Under the pieces are notes generated by a model, which was not told the origin of the DNA, did not search any database, and saw only the letters and a program-made list of their open reading frames with translations. Shown piece after piece: positions 38,801 through 53,200 of a stretch of DNA of 64,000 nt; position 1 is the stretch's first letter, and each line of letters begins with the position of its first letter. Location: positions 61,001 through 125,000 of the forward strand of contig CM064658.1 of the NCBI GenBank assembly GCA_032717465.1, read 5' to 3'. This DNA is from Coenobita brevimanus. Lineage: Eukaryota > Arthropoda > Malacostraca > Decapoda > Coenobitidae. The position numbers and the translations under genes were made by a program.

Positions 38801-41800
38801 TCTACATAAAGTCTACCTCACTAAACTATCACCTCTTCCTCATATTACTGAAGAGCAATAAGATGGAAAAAAAAAATAAAAAAATAAAAATGATGCTCTA
38901 CAATTAACCCCTGCTGTCAAACATATCTTCAGATACTGTGGGTATTTCCTAAGACTTCATTAAGCTTAGGACTGAGATTTCAATTGAAGGGAACAGGAGC
39001 AGAAACTATCTACTGTATCTGTCTAAACCATGATACCTCAATCCTGTCAGTGGTGACCACAAACAAACTGCTTCCTCATCACCCTGTCCTCCATTATTTA
39101 GCTGCCCTCCCTCCAACTCACAGCCCCTGCTCTTGTATATCTCTCCAATCCATCTCATCCTTGGTCACCCCCACCTCACTCATACACACTCTACTAATAA
39201 GTCTCTCATTCTCCATCCTTTCCATACGGCCAAACCATCTTGGAGTATTTCTCTTAACACTCAGAATTCAATCACAAACACATCAATGTTTCTTTACCTC
39301 CTCACTTATCTGTCTGTCTTTCCTTTCTCAAATAATTTATTTTCTGTACTTCAAAGCTGCTGCCAACAAATGGTTATATTCAGCTTAGGAAAGGCTTCTC
39401 TGATTAATGTACAGAAATCTATCTTGCCTAAAATTTACTAAAGAAACATTCAACTTACACTCATATCATCTCTATACAGGGTGTTTGGGATGTCCTCAAC
39501 AGCCTCCTGGTTGGGGGGAGAAAATGTTAAGTTAGTCATCAGAATAGTTTAGGTTGAATGTGAGTGAGTCTGATGATGATATCTTTTTTCATTATTCTTG
39601 CACTGTCCAATGCTGCATTACCCAACATACATCATTATCCACAAAGCAAAAAATTCTGGCTAAATTAAAGCAATATCTGTTTTTTACTGCATTAACCGGC
39701 AGCACATATGTTAACTAAATTTTTCAAACCACCTGCCACTTCCAGCAACACCCCTACCATCCAAGTGCCACTGACAACGCCCACCCCATCTGGGTCACAG
39801 AGAGTAAGCCATCCAGTGTTGGTGCAAATTAAGTTCATCATGGTGTGGCCTTTGTTGCTGTACTAAAACTTTACAGGGGTTATGTTGCTTGTCCAATCAC
39901 CAGCACCCTCTCCTGTGCCCCTAGTCAATACTGGGGTACAGGAAATGTAAAACTGTCTCCTCTATGCCAATAACCACACAGCAAAAATCAGCAAAATCTT
40001 CTGCTACAGTATGGTTTGTATACAGTAACTGTACATTTTACTTTAAAATACAGCACTGCACTGAATGTATTTTATTTACAAAACACCTGACACTTTTACA
40101 ACATAACACAGGCCCCCAAGGAAATTTGGGTGAGGCATTACAAATACAAGTCTAATGCACTACTATTACCGTACTCACCTGACATGCATAACACAGGCCC
40201 CCAAGGAAATCTGGGTGAGGTTTAAGGGGATGAGATTCTAGAGTTTACAAAAACATGCTACATAAATCACTGATACTCACCTGACATACGTGACACAGGC
40301 CCCAAAGAAAGAAATCTGGGTGAGGTTGACGGGGTTACAAATACAGGCCATATAAACACCTGATACTGACCTCACACATGACACAGGCCCCTGAGGAAAT
40401 CTGGGTGAGGCTGACAGGGTTAAACATACAGGCCATATAAACCAATGATACTCACCTGACACGCACGACACAGTCCCCCAAGGAAATCTGGGTGAGGACC
40501 GGCCACCTGGCAGTCAACTTCATGGCAGGCAATGCACACTGTCTCTATAATCTCTTCACCATGCCTCACTCTGTCTAACAGTGCCACTGTAAGAAAAATT
40601 ATCATCATTACCATTATTATAAAAAGGGCGTTATACGCTAGGAAATACGGTATATAAAATGGTAACAGGCAGTACCATTTCAACCCTTTCAAGGTGTAGC
40701 AACCTTAGGCTACATTACTGTTGTAGTAGTAGTAGCGGCAACCCTAGGCTCATATGGATAGTTTTAGTGGCAGTAGATACAACCCCAGCTCATCTGAATG
40801 TGAACCCTGTGGACTGCAGGTTGATGTAACCCTTCAGCAGTCCACTGTTCTTCTTTTGGGGGCAGCTCAGGAAATCAGGGACACTTGTATAACTGGGCAC
40901 CAATGCCACCCAGTCATATTAGTTCCACCATGCTAAGGCATCCATTCCTAGAGACCTTTTGCTGAAGTAAATGCAATGTGGTGTGAGGGACTGCAATACA
41001 GACAAGGTACAGTGGCATGTCTATGGGCTATACCTGTATTTTGTGTTGTGAAAGTGAGGTGCATCAGGTGAGCAACTGTGTTGTGGTCAGACTGGATAGT
41101 CTGTGAGTATTTATTGTCAAGGGATAGGATAATAATGGATGATGGTTCTTTTAATCATGGCCATACCTTGCAAACATAACAGTACCTACATTCATAGTAG
41201 TACTGTACCTTGTACACATGATACTACTTATACTCACAGTCGTACCTTCCATACATAATACTACTTTAAATCACAATAGTATCTTGTATACATGATAGTA
41301 TTTTTTTTACGATAGTACTTTGCACGTCAACTACTAACCTTTTGGCCTCCAGCTCCTCTCCTGGTTGTGATCGGAGGAATTTGACACACACTTTTCATAG
41401 CCAGCCATCATCAGTTTTATCTTCATAAGGCCTCGTATTATCCTATCAGACAACCTGTATTCTGAAACCAATAAACAGTTAGTTCTCACTTAAAGCTGCT
41501 TCATTATTAAGCTGCCAATCAATTAACATCTTTTTTTCACTCGGAGTTGCTTGAAATTCAATATAAGATTTTTCTGAAGTCAGTTATGTGTGTTTTTGTG
41601 TTTTTCAACCTCTTACCAGTACAGAATAAAAACCATGTAACCCTTCAAGCTGTTTTCATTAAAAGTATTGTTTCCCCAGTAGATATCCTAGAATTTACAT
41701 GAAGACTAATTATACCTCAAGAATTAACAAATTTATAGTAGTGATGAAATGCACCTTCATTTAAAATACTGTACATACATTGTTCACATGAAAGAATTAA

Positions 41801-44800
41801 ACCTACACGTTTAATGAGGGTCCAAGACAGTCTGACACACTTGTATCTTTGCAATAAACATAACTTCATTACTGAATGTGGGCATAAGTCTTCAACTGGG
41901 ATGAAAAAATTAAGCCACTATAATCAGGTTGGTTTTATGTAACAAAGATCTGTAACCCTTTTGGAACTTTGTATATGGTTCAGTGCAATCTAACTGGATC
42001 AAAATGTAGTCAGATTCGACAAAAAGTTTGAATAGTATTCAAGGAGAATATTATTTGCTCAAAACTGTGGGTCATATGTTTAAACCTAAAATTTGAAAGT
42101 GGCATGCAGCTCCAAACATTTGAATATGATTTTTGAAATACTGTACATGAAAGGATGGAACATATTTGGCCTTCCTATATACAGTAACGAAGTAGAGTGG
42201 TTAATGAACTTTGTTTTCAACTCCTTACTACCCAAAGTAGAAGAATAAAATCACTTTCAGTGATAAGATTAAAATAAAGCAGATCTCACCATTAAGGAGG
42301 TGTTAATCAGGCATAAATGAAACTGATACCAGTAAGTTTCAATACTTTGTGCAAGTACGGTCAAGGACAAAGACTCAAGTTTTATTCCACTGTGTCTATG
42401 AGTGTGGTGAGAGTTAGAAGGAGAGCAGCCTATTGGAGGACAGGGTGACATGGAGGCCATTCGTTTATGGCTACTCCTCCAAAATTACAGGTAATAACAT
42501 GATGGGCATTGTGAAGTAATGTAGGATGCTGAAGGATAGTATGGCCTTGAAAGTAAATGCTGGGCTGACAGTGATTATGGATAGTGAGGTAGACATACTC
42601 ATTCTTCAAGATAGGATTGGTGTGTGCTGTGTGCAAGATGAGGCTGCTACTGTTTACTCTTTTCACCATAACTTGACCCAGATTTTCATTCTTTTGCAAC
42701 TTATTTCACATAACTTAAAGCAGAAAAAGAAAATACAGTGACTCTATATCCTTCCCATAGCACTTTTGTGTGACTACAATCATATTCTAGAGAGCTACAA
42801 CTAAGCATGAGGTATGGAGAGATGACAATTTTTGGCCAGGTTAGAGTAAACAGAGTTCTCTAGTTTGTGTGGTGCTTGTGGATGGTGCATATACGAGATA
42901 CAGTAAACAGTGGTGTGAAAGGCCGAGCACGTGGTGATTACAAGTATGACATATGCAAGAGAGATTACATGATAAGAACTAAAGAATAGATGGAAAATCA
43001 GATCAGGTAAAGACTGAGGGAAACAGTTATCCAAGCATGTGTATAAATCGAGGCTTAGTATGTGTACATATCATCTTGGTTATGTGAGGAAAAAGATCTA
43101 GGCCCAGTATTCATGCTAGTTAAGGAAGCTCCTTGACACCTTTTCCTAAGGGATTTATTATGCTTATCACATTCCTGAGTGGCATTACGTGAGCAATAAC
43201 CCCTACCACCCATTGGATATAAGGCTCAATCTGGTTGGAGCGCCTAAATTACCCACTAAACCATCAGGCGCCATAATATGGTTGTATAGTTACCACCCAG
43301 CATAGTAAATGGTTTCTTGGTGTACAGGAAATCACATACTATGCTTGGTGGTAACCATAAAACCAAATTATGGCATCTGGTAGTTCAGTGGGTAATTCAG
43401 GCACTCCAATCAGACTAAACCTGTGACGGTTTATATCTAAGGGATGGTTGGGGTTATTGCTCACGTAATGCCACTCAAAGATGAGTGAGGCTGGTCACTC
43501 TCATCTGAAATGTCACAACCAACTTGCATAGCCCCTGGCTCCTACGCCGCTCATGGAGCAACACAGGACTAGATGATGATGATGATGATGACATCTTACT
43601 GGCCTATTCTGTGTTATACAAACCCTTCAAACATGACCGCACTCTGCATAAATAACATACAAAAGGATACTAACCAGCCATATCCAAAATAACTGCTAAG
43701 GAACAGGTGTTATGGAGCCTTCTTACTGGATGAGAATACAGACCAAGGTGTAAATATGAATGAAAAATGTGGCAAAAATAGACCTTCTTACTCTTCTCAG
43801 GATTGTACGATTGGGCACTACGGCATCCATCTCGACCCCACTCCACAAGTCTGAAGGGGGTTAACTGCTCTAACCCTGACTGATGACGCAATTCCTGCAG
43901 TGAGTGAAATACACAGTGGTTCATATATCAAGTATTCTAGTTCACGTGGTTTTACATTACAATAGGACAATGCCATGGCTCTACATGTTTTCCATAGCAC
44001 TTTTTCAAGACTTGCATCATATTCCTAAATTAATCCACTACTTCCACTCATCACTGGAGAGGAGGTAAACTTAGGCCAAGGTAAATAAGTCCTTTCTGCA
44101 GCACTTGTTCAATACTACCATCATATTTTAGTGTTAATCTACTGCTACCACTAAGCACTGTGTATGGAGAGACAGCAATTTTAGGCAAAGTTTAATAAAT
44201 CCACTCCACAGCACCTCTTCATGACTAGCATCATATTCTAGCGTTAATCTATTGTAACAACTTGGGATTCAAGACTCAGAGATGACAATTTTAGGCTAAG
44301 TTAAAAACATCCTTCAAACAGCACTTCTTCCTGATTAGCACCATATTCTAGTGATAACATACTACTGCAACTCTGCATTCAAGATGGAGAGTCAGCAATT
44401 ATAGGCCAAGTTAAATATATTCTTTCTACAGCACTTTTTCATGACAAGCATCATATTCCATTGTTAACCTTTGGCTACAGCTTAGCATTTACAATGGAGA
44501 GATAGTAATTTTAGGCCAAGTTAAACACATCTTTTCCATTACACTTCTTCACGACTAGCATCATATGGTATTCCAGTGTTCATCTACTGCTACATCACAG
44601 GATTCAAGACGGAGAGATGGTAACTTTAAGGTAAGTTAAATTAAAAGGGGTATAATAGGCTTTGGGGTAATGAACTCACCTGCAGGCCTTCCTTAATGGC
44701 TTTGCGTATATTGTTTTCCATTCGTGCACTTCTTTCCATTCTTGGAGCTACCGGCATTGCCCGAAAATCACGTATGTTCTTTAGAGACACCTGAAACATT

Positions 44801-47195
44801 AAGAAAAAAAAAGCTGAATAAGCTTTTAAATAATGTACTTGATGACAATACATAATATTTTAGATTAATAAAGTAAAAACAATACTTCTCTCTCTCTCTC
44901 TCTCTCTCTCAAGGTGACTCTACAATGAGTGACAGGTCAAATGGTTTTCTGTAATCCAGGATACCATTTATTAGGCTGGGTGGTAACCATATAACCACAT
45001 AACACAGTGGTTTCCTGGGGTAAGGTGCTCCAATTGGATGGAGCCTGCAAGGACTTCCATCTGAGGGGTGGTATGGGTTTATTGCTAACCATGCCTCTCA
45101 GGGGCCAGTAAGGCTGGTCACCCTTGCCTTAAATGTTGGGACTAAGTACCCTAGCCTTGGGTTTCTAAGCTTATGTTACTATGGATCAAACTAGGATTGG
45201 AAGATGGAATGGAAAAACAGTTACAGCCAATCCCATCTTACCCCCTCTAACATATTGTATAGGGGCAAGTGACTAAGCTACTATAGTTCACAGACAATGT
45301 CCTTGTATTTCACCTCATTTTCATGTTAATCTTTCCTATAAATTCCATATTAACTTATAGAGGACCTGTCAATTAATGTTCCCCTGGGACCTATCAAGAT
45401 AATTTCCTGAGTTTTCCCAGCAATACCAGTTGTAGGAGAAAGAAGGACTATAAGGTGTTTATGGCGATTATGGGTCTGGAAATAGCATACGACAAAGTGC
45501 AAAGAGAAGGATTGTGGAAGGTTTTGCGCATGTACGGTGTAGATGGTAAGCTGCTGGGTGCCGTCAAGAGTTTTTATGATGGGAGTGAAGCATGCGTAAG
45601 GGTTAATGGGCATCTACCCGAATGGTTCACAATCAATGTGGGTGTGCGACAAGGTTGTATGATGTCTCCATGGTTGTTCAAGACATATATATGGATGAGG
45701 TGATGTGAGAAGTAAAAACACGAGTAATGGAGAGAGGGATGGCGTTGGTAATGAATGGTGACATAAGGAAAATCTCAAATTTGTTGTATGCTGATTATGC
45801 GGTGCTACTTGCAAATACTGGACAAGAACTTGACACACTAGTGCAGAGTTTTGCTGATGTCTGTGAGCGTCGTGCCTTGAAAGTAAATGCAGAAAAGTGT
45901 AAAGTGATGGTTAATGAGAGAGAAGGCGACTCCCAGTGTGATGTTACAGTGAATGAAGAGAGACTGGAATTGGTGAGAGAATTCAAATACCTGGGAAGTG
46001 ACAGAAAAAAAGAGAAAAATGTGCAAAAGAAATGGAAAGTAGTGACACAAGGAAGGAAAGTAGCTGGTGCTATGAAGGCCTCGATAAGAAGCAGAGGCTT
46101 GAGTGCTGCAGATGCGCAAGGCTTACATGAAGGAGTGTTAGCACCAACTTTAACATATGGATGTGAGACTACGGTGTAGCATGAAAATGAAAAGTCAGAG
46201 CAGAGGAGATGGGGCTGCTGAGGAATGTATGTGGAGTACAGATAGTGGATAGGATACGAAATAATGTGATTAGTGAAAGATGCGGAGTGAGGAAGTCTGT
46301 GGACACCAGAATTGAAGAGTGTACTGAAATGGTATGGTTATGTGGAGAGTATGCATAACAATAGAGTGGTGAAAAAGGTATATCTGAGCAAATTTGTAAG
46401 AGGAAGGAGGTGAGGTAGGCCAAGGAGAAGGTGGAGGGATATGGTGAATGAGTGTGTGAGAAAGAGGGGTATGGAATCAGTGAGGCTAGGGGTCTGCCAA
46501 GAGATCGAGCTGGCTGGATGAATATTGTGAGAAGAAGTGCATGATCAGTGATTTGGCACCCCATTTTAACGTGACAGTGTTCAGACTGACTCCATCAGAT
46601 GTGTTTATGTGAAGCTACAGAATGTGGTGAGTTTTGGGAATATCCGATACAGCCAGGATTCTGAGGGCTTGAATGATGAGTGAAAGGAAGCATGGCCCAT
46701 TGGACTGGGCAAATTTGGGCTGTCTGGACGTTACAACTCCTCACCCTGTCCTAGGGTGGGAAAGGAGGTCCAGATGATGATGACGGAGAAAGAAATGATA
46801 ATTTGGTACGGACCACTAACGCAATGAGAACTTAGGTCCATCTACTATTAATATACAGTACAGCCAGATGACTGAATCCAAATGGTGGCCATAAATAAAA
46901 TGTTTCTAGGTCACAGTCCTCTGCCTTATGACTGCCCGTTTCCCAACTCACACCATCCTCATCCACTTCATTCACATACATACAGGCTCATCTGAAATGT
47001 GAATCCAGTCGATTGCAGGCTGAAGCTCCCCTCCTCCTGCAGTCCACCATCCTCCTTTCCAGGGATAAAGAAGGAGATGAGGGAAGGTTGTACAACAAGG
47101 TAGTAAAGTTACCCAGACATAAGCATCACCACATGAAGGTGTCCCTCTTCAATATACCACATACAGAAATAAACTGGAATGAAAGAGAAGCTACT

Positions 47196-47257
<62 letters not shown>

Positions 47258-50200
47258 GTCATCAAGAATATGGTACCAACTAAATATACTAACCTCCAGG
47301 ACCCGATAGTCACCGAACCAATAAAGCCAGGCTTTGTCATTGGGCAGCTCATCCATACCACAGTCTTCATGGCTCACTATTATTGCTGTGGGAAAATGTC
47401 ATGAAATCATCACCATACTGGACAATACTTGCATTTTTTATTTACTCTTTGGCAAGTATTTGCTTTTCTATCGGTTACATAATATTAACCATTACATGTT
47501 GGAACAGACTATGAAATTCTTCTTACAATGACAAAACATGAATTGCAACAGTTTTACCATATTTTTTACCCCAAGCTTATCAGCCACTGTAATATAATCT
47601 GTTGCTAACCTCCTCCTGTATTTAAAAAAAAAAAAAAACCCTCCCTACTAACCAGGCCATGGTGCATAGCCACTCATGGTGCCCCAAACAATGCGACCAT
47701 AGTCGGTACTCTTGACTTGGGTTGGTTGTGTTCGTTGCCTCAGCTGACGCGCATCCTCACCTTCTGTTATCTGGATGGGAAGAAGACATCAATATTCAGT
47801 TAGGGACAAGACTATATTGAGTGCTCCACTGTATCTACTTCAGACTTATATAATTTTTGTTTTGTTTTGATTTTCCTTCCTGAAGAATCATATAAAAAAG
47901 AATTATACAAGCTGAGAGAAACATGCCAAGCCTCTCTTAGCTTTGGAATACTGGTCTGTTAAGAGTTGACAAAGACAGAAGGGGTGAAATACTGAGCATA
48001 ATTTTGTTCTTGCCTGTTCATCATCATCATCAGAGAACTATTAAATGTGAAATGGACCAATCATTCACACACCACGCTATGTTGTTTTCTTCGTCATCAT
48101 CATCATCATCATCCAGACCTCCTTGCCCACCCCAGGGCAAGGTGAGGAGTTGCAACATCCAGATTGCCCAAGTTTGCCCAATCCAATGGGCCATGCTTCC
48201 ATTCCCACTCATCATTCAAGCCCCCAGAATCCTGGCTCTATGTGATATGTGAAAAAATTTCACCACATTCTGTAGCTTCTCATAAACGTATCCAATACAG
48301 TCAGTCCTGATGCTGACACATTAAAAAAGGGGTGCCAAACCCCTGATCATGCGCTTCTCACAACATTCATCCTGCCAGCTTGATCTAAAAATATTAAATA
48401 TATAAACAGATAACAGAGAGCTGACATGATCCAGAAACTGTACAGCAGAACACAGAAGCAAGAGAACTATCAACAGTGTGTCCAGTGTAACTAGTCATGA
48501 GCATTCACTCACTATCCAATCCTGTGAAATGTTTTGCTCCATTTACCTACAATGGACTATGATAATCCTTTTAGCTCACTGTCTTTATTTTTATTTATTT
48601 ATCTTTTTGATTTAATTTGTCTTTAATTTGCTCTGGTTTATAATTTGTCTATTTTTTTCTTTTTCATGCCTTCTCTCAAAGTTTTTTGTCCACTTAATTT
48701 TTGCATTTCACACTTTTTTTTTTAAAGCATGATTGGTTTTTGATTTTCCAATCTTGATCTTGACCAAGCTATTCAATAAGATATGGGTGACGGGGTTACT
48801 ACCATCAGTTTGGAAGAATGGTGTAATTGTTAAAGTTCCGAAGAAGGGAGACCTGAGTGAATGTGGTAATTGGAGGGGAATCTCTTTGTCACCGATAGCT
48901 TTGAAAGTTTTCAGTAAAGTGTTGTTAAATAGGTTGGAGCCGGTGGTTGAGGGTATTCTGAGGGATGAACAGGCTGGTTTTAGAAAGGGACGTGGTTGCA
49001 ATGATCAGATCTTTATAGTTAGGCATTTGATGTAGCAAGTTAATGAAATGAGAGTACAGTTAAGTCTTTGTTTTGTTGATTTTGAAAAGGCTTTTGATAG
49101 TGTTTCGAGAGAGACTATGGGGAAGATCATGAGACATTATGGAATACCAGAGGAGTTTGTGAGGGTCATTATGAACATGCATGAGGACATATTTTGTAAA
49201 GTGATGGTTGATGGTTGTCTGAATGATTCGTTTGAAGTCAAGTCCGGAGTAATTCAAGGTGGTGTTCGATCGCCTTTACTATTTATATTGGTCATTGATT
49301 ACATTATGAAACGCGTTGGAACAGAAACCGGTGCAGGTATACTTTGGGGAGAGAACAGGAAACTTTTGGATTTAGATTATGCAGATGATATAGTTTTGAT
49401 TTGTGATGGGCCAGAAGAGATGCAGAGAGTGTTGGACTGTTTGGTGAGTGAAGGTCACAAGGTGGGTTTGGTTATTAATTGTGGAAAAACTGAAATAATC
49501 AATATGAATATGGAAAATGCGCAGGAATGTGTAATTGGAGGTATGGTTGTAAAGCAAGTTGATAGGTTTAAATATTTAGGTACTTATTTAGCCAAGGATG
49601 GTTCTTTGAACTTTGAATTCGAGGAAAGGTTAAAGAAGGCTAATCAGGCAATGGGAATGCTTAAAAATATTTGGAATAATAACAATTTTTCTGTGCATAC
49701 AAAAATCAAACTTTATAAGGTAATGGTTAGGAGCATCTTAATTTATGGACACGAGTCTTGGTACAGCACAGTGACTATGGAAAATAAATTCTTGGTGTTT
49801 GAAAACAAAGCACTTAGAAGAATATTAGGAGTTAAGTGGTGGGAAAGGATACCAAATAGTAGAATTAGAGAAATAACGGGAGTGCAGCCGGTCGATGAAT
49901 ATGTTAGATTCTCACGATGGAAGTGGCTAGGACATGTGTATAGGAGACAGGGAATAGTACGAGGTACACCAGGGTGGGTGGCACTTGGTAGGAGAGGTAG
50001 AGGAAGGCCAAAAGAGACGTGGGTGAGGACAATGAGACGGGAAGCTGGAGATGAGTGTTGGGGAGATCTTGAGGAGTTAGCACAAGATAGGATGTGGTGG
50101 TGTGAGTTCATCGAGGCCCTATGCATCCCCGAGGGTGCCACAGGAAATGATTGATTGATTGATTGATTGAATCTTTAACTTCCTTCCTAATTTGTCTTTA

Positions 50201-53200
50201 CTACATTTTGCTACTTCCAGATGAGTTTCTTTAGCTTATGGAAAACTTTCATGGTTAACCCCTTTCATTCAGTGACATACAGTATAGTATATTTTTACAT
50301 TTATTTTGCTATGTTCAGGCATTGTGGTAGGTGGGGGAACTTACCATCCACTCACTCGATGTAGTGCTCCTCTCAGATGTTTGCCCTTTCCTCTCCTCTT
50401 TCCTTCTGTCCTCTTATGTCTTTCTTTCCTTCATTCTTTCCTTTTCCTTCTGCCTATGGGTGACTTCACACTCCCCTTCTGTCTTTTTTTCCTTCACTCT
50501 TTCCTCTTCCTCTTCCCTATGGGTGACTACACTGAGTAACAAGCCAAATGGTTTCCAGTACACCACGAAACCACTTACTACACTGGGTGGTAACCATATA
50601 ACCAAATTATGGCACCGGGTGGTTTAGTGGGTAATTAAGGCACTCTAATCGGACTGAGTCAGTGCAGGTGTAAATCCAAGGGGTGGTTGGGGTTTATTAC
50701 TCACATAATGCCACTAAGAGATGAATGAGGCTGGTCACTCTCATCTTAAATGCCAGGATCAACTTGCCTAGCCCTGGGCTCCTACGATCCTCATGGGGCA
50801 ACACTGGTTTAGATGAATGAATGAATGCTCTGTTCAGGGAAAACTATTTTTTTTTTTTTTCTTTTTTTTTTTTTCCCCATTGAGTGTACAGTTGGTAGAG
50901 AACACTGGCAATTCACCTTAATAAGCAGCAATGGAACTTTACCTCTTGCGTGATCAGAGTACAGTAATTCTTGTATTCAATTCCAGCTAAAACCTGATAA
51001 TTTAATTCAGCTGAAAGTGAGTCACAAAAGTCCAAGAGCTAACAAACAGATTTACTGTAATTTACAACAGACATAACAAAAAGAAAGCAACTAATGACTT
51101 ACTATACAACCAGGTTCAAAAGTTTACCTATTATTTCACTGCATCCACATCACACTCTGAGGTTGTCTGTCGTTTCCTCACCAATGCATTACATCAAAGA
51201 AAGTAATTTATGGGCAGAGAACCAAACTAAGTCCCTCTCAGCTTGGCAAGTTTTGCCAGCAAAGAGTGAGTTGATGCAATGGAAGTGAGTAAACTCTTAT
51301 CCTTGACTGTAAATAATTACATCTCACCTCTGATAAGGATTGGGAATTTTGTCTTCTTGGTATTTCATCAGTTGCATCCATCTTTTCCTTGTCGTCTGAG
51401 CCTTCACCCTGCACATTATGGTAATGGACAAGAGATAAGTTTTGTGAGATAACTCTGACACACGTGAACATATGAAGTGGTGAAAAGTAATCAACATCAT
51501 GGTCTTGACCTCTTTTCCCAACTAAGGACAGGGTGAGATAGGGTTCAGTAAACAACATCTGAGAAAGCAAAGAGGAAGAAATATAAATGCCATTCAAACC
51601 CTTGGAATCCTGCCTCCACCTCACAGTTCTAACCATCTGAATACATCTTTATTCAGTAAGGTCTCAGGCCACAGAATGGCCTACTTCTTCCTTCCTCTTT
51701 CTCATTCTATCTCTGTCTGCCCTTCCCTCCTCCTACTTCTCCCTTTCCTTCCTGACAGTTATCACTACTCTCCTTTCCACTTCAGGTGGCTCTACACTAA
51801 ACTGATGGGCAAAATGATTTCCTGTATTCCAGGACGCCATTTAAACACTGGATGCAAATCATATAACCAGATAATGGGGTGACATGGAGCCTACTATGGT
51901 GTCCATGTTAACTGGGTGGAGATACGCAAACGTAGTGTCCAACCATGAACAAACCTCCAATTCTTCCCTGTGCCAGCAAGGCACTGTCAGCTGCAAGGGT
52001 TCATCTGTTCACTGCACAGGACAGCCCCACAGGGATGATTACTGGGTCTGCTTGGCAAGACAGATCGGGGCAGATCAACAAGAAAAGTAACACATATTAC
52101 AGTATCACCTCCTGAAGTCTGGCACACATTTTGTGGTTCACTCTGTAATATACAGTAAGACTTGTTTAAGTCACCAGTATGTTTATACTCTTTGTCCCCT
52201 CTTTTTTTTTTTTCCCACCTATTAATCAACAATAAATTAATAATTAAAGTGGGTAATAAATTTCCATTAACACCTACAGCAGAATGCTGACCTGCCATCT
52301 TCTCCCCATTTACAGCACAGCTGAATAAATAAAGCTGTGAAATTTTGTAATACAGCTCTATCTTAAATGAAGAATGCCTGCATACAATACATACTGCATT
52401 TTAATATCTCAAGTGTCCCTATCTCTTCTCTTCTCCTCCATCTCCTTTTCTCTGCCTAAGTTCTTACTCATGATCTGGTACAGTACTGGATAGAGGGAGG
52501 GTTTAGGAGATAAGCCATGACATTCCAGTTCCATGTTAATTTTATACTGTATTATCTTTTCATTACACTGTACCATTTTGTCTCATTAACACTTTTTCTG
52601 TCTTATATACTTTGAAAGAGGTCCTACTGTATTCTGTTCTAGCTTCTGCACAGTGATCTGTTCCATCATCATCATCATCATCCGGACCTCCTTTCCCACC
52701 CGAGGGCAGGGTGAGGAGTAGCAATTTCCAGACAGCCTAAATTTGCCCAGTCCAATAGGCCACGCTTCCATTCACTCATCATTCAAGCTGGCTCTATCAG
52801 AAACGTCAAAAACATTCACCACGTTCTGTAGCTTCACATAAACGTATCCAACAGAGTCAATCCAGATGCTGCCACGTTAAATTTGGGTGCCAAATCCCTT
52901 ATCATGTACTTCTCACGATGTTCATCCAGCCAGCTCGATCTCTTGTCAGTTCCCTAGCCTCACCAACTTCCAAACCTCTCTTCCTCACACACTCATCCAC
53001 CATATTCTCTCCACCTTCCCCTTGGCCTACCTCGTCTCCTCCATCCTTCAAATTCGCTCGGATATACCTTTTTCAACACTCTATTGTTATCCATTCTCTC
53101 CACATGACCATACCATCTCAGTACACTCTCTTCGATTCTGGTGTCCACCGACTTCCTGACTCCACACCTTTCACGAATCACATTATTTTGTATCCTATCC

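Noticed and set aside
40277..40456. Additional ADD-coding exons in the exon 11 repeats
   Set aside because: The units lack splice acceptors and contain stops or frame changes; they are partial copies of the exon end.
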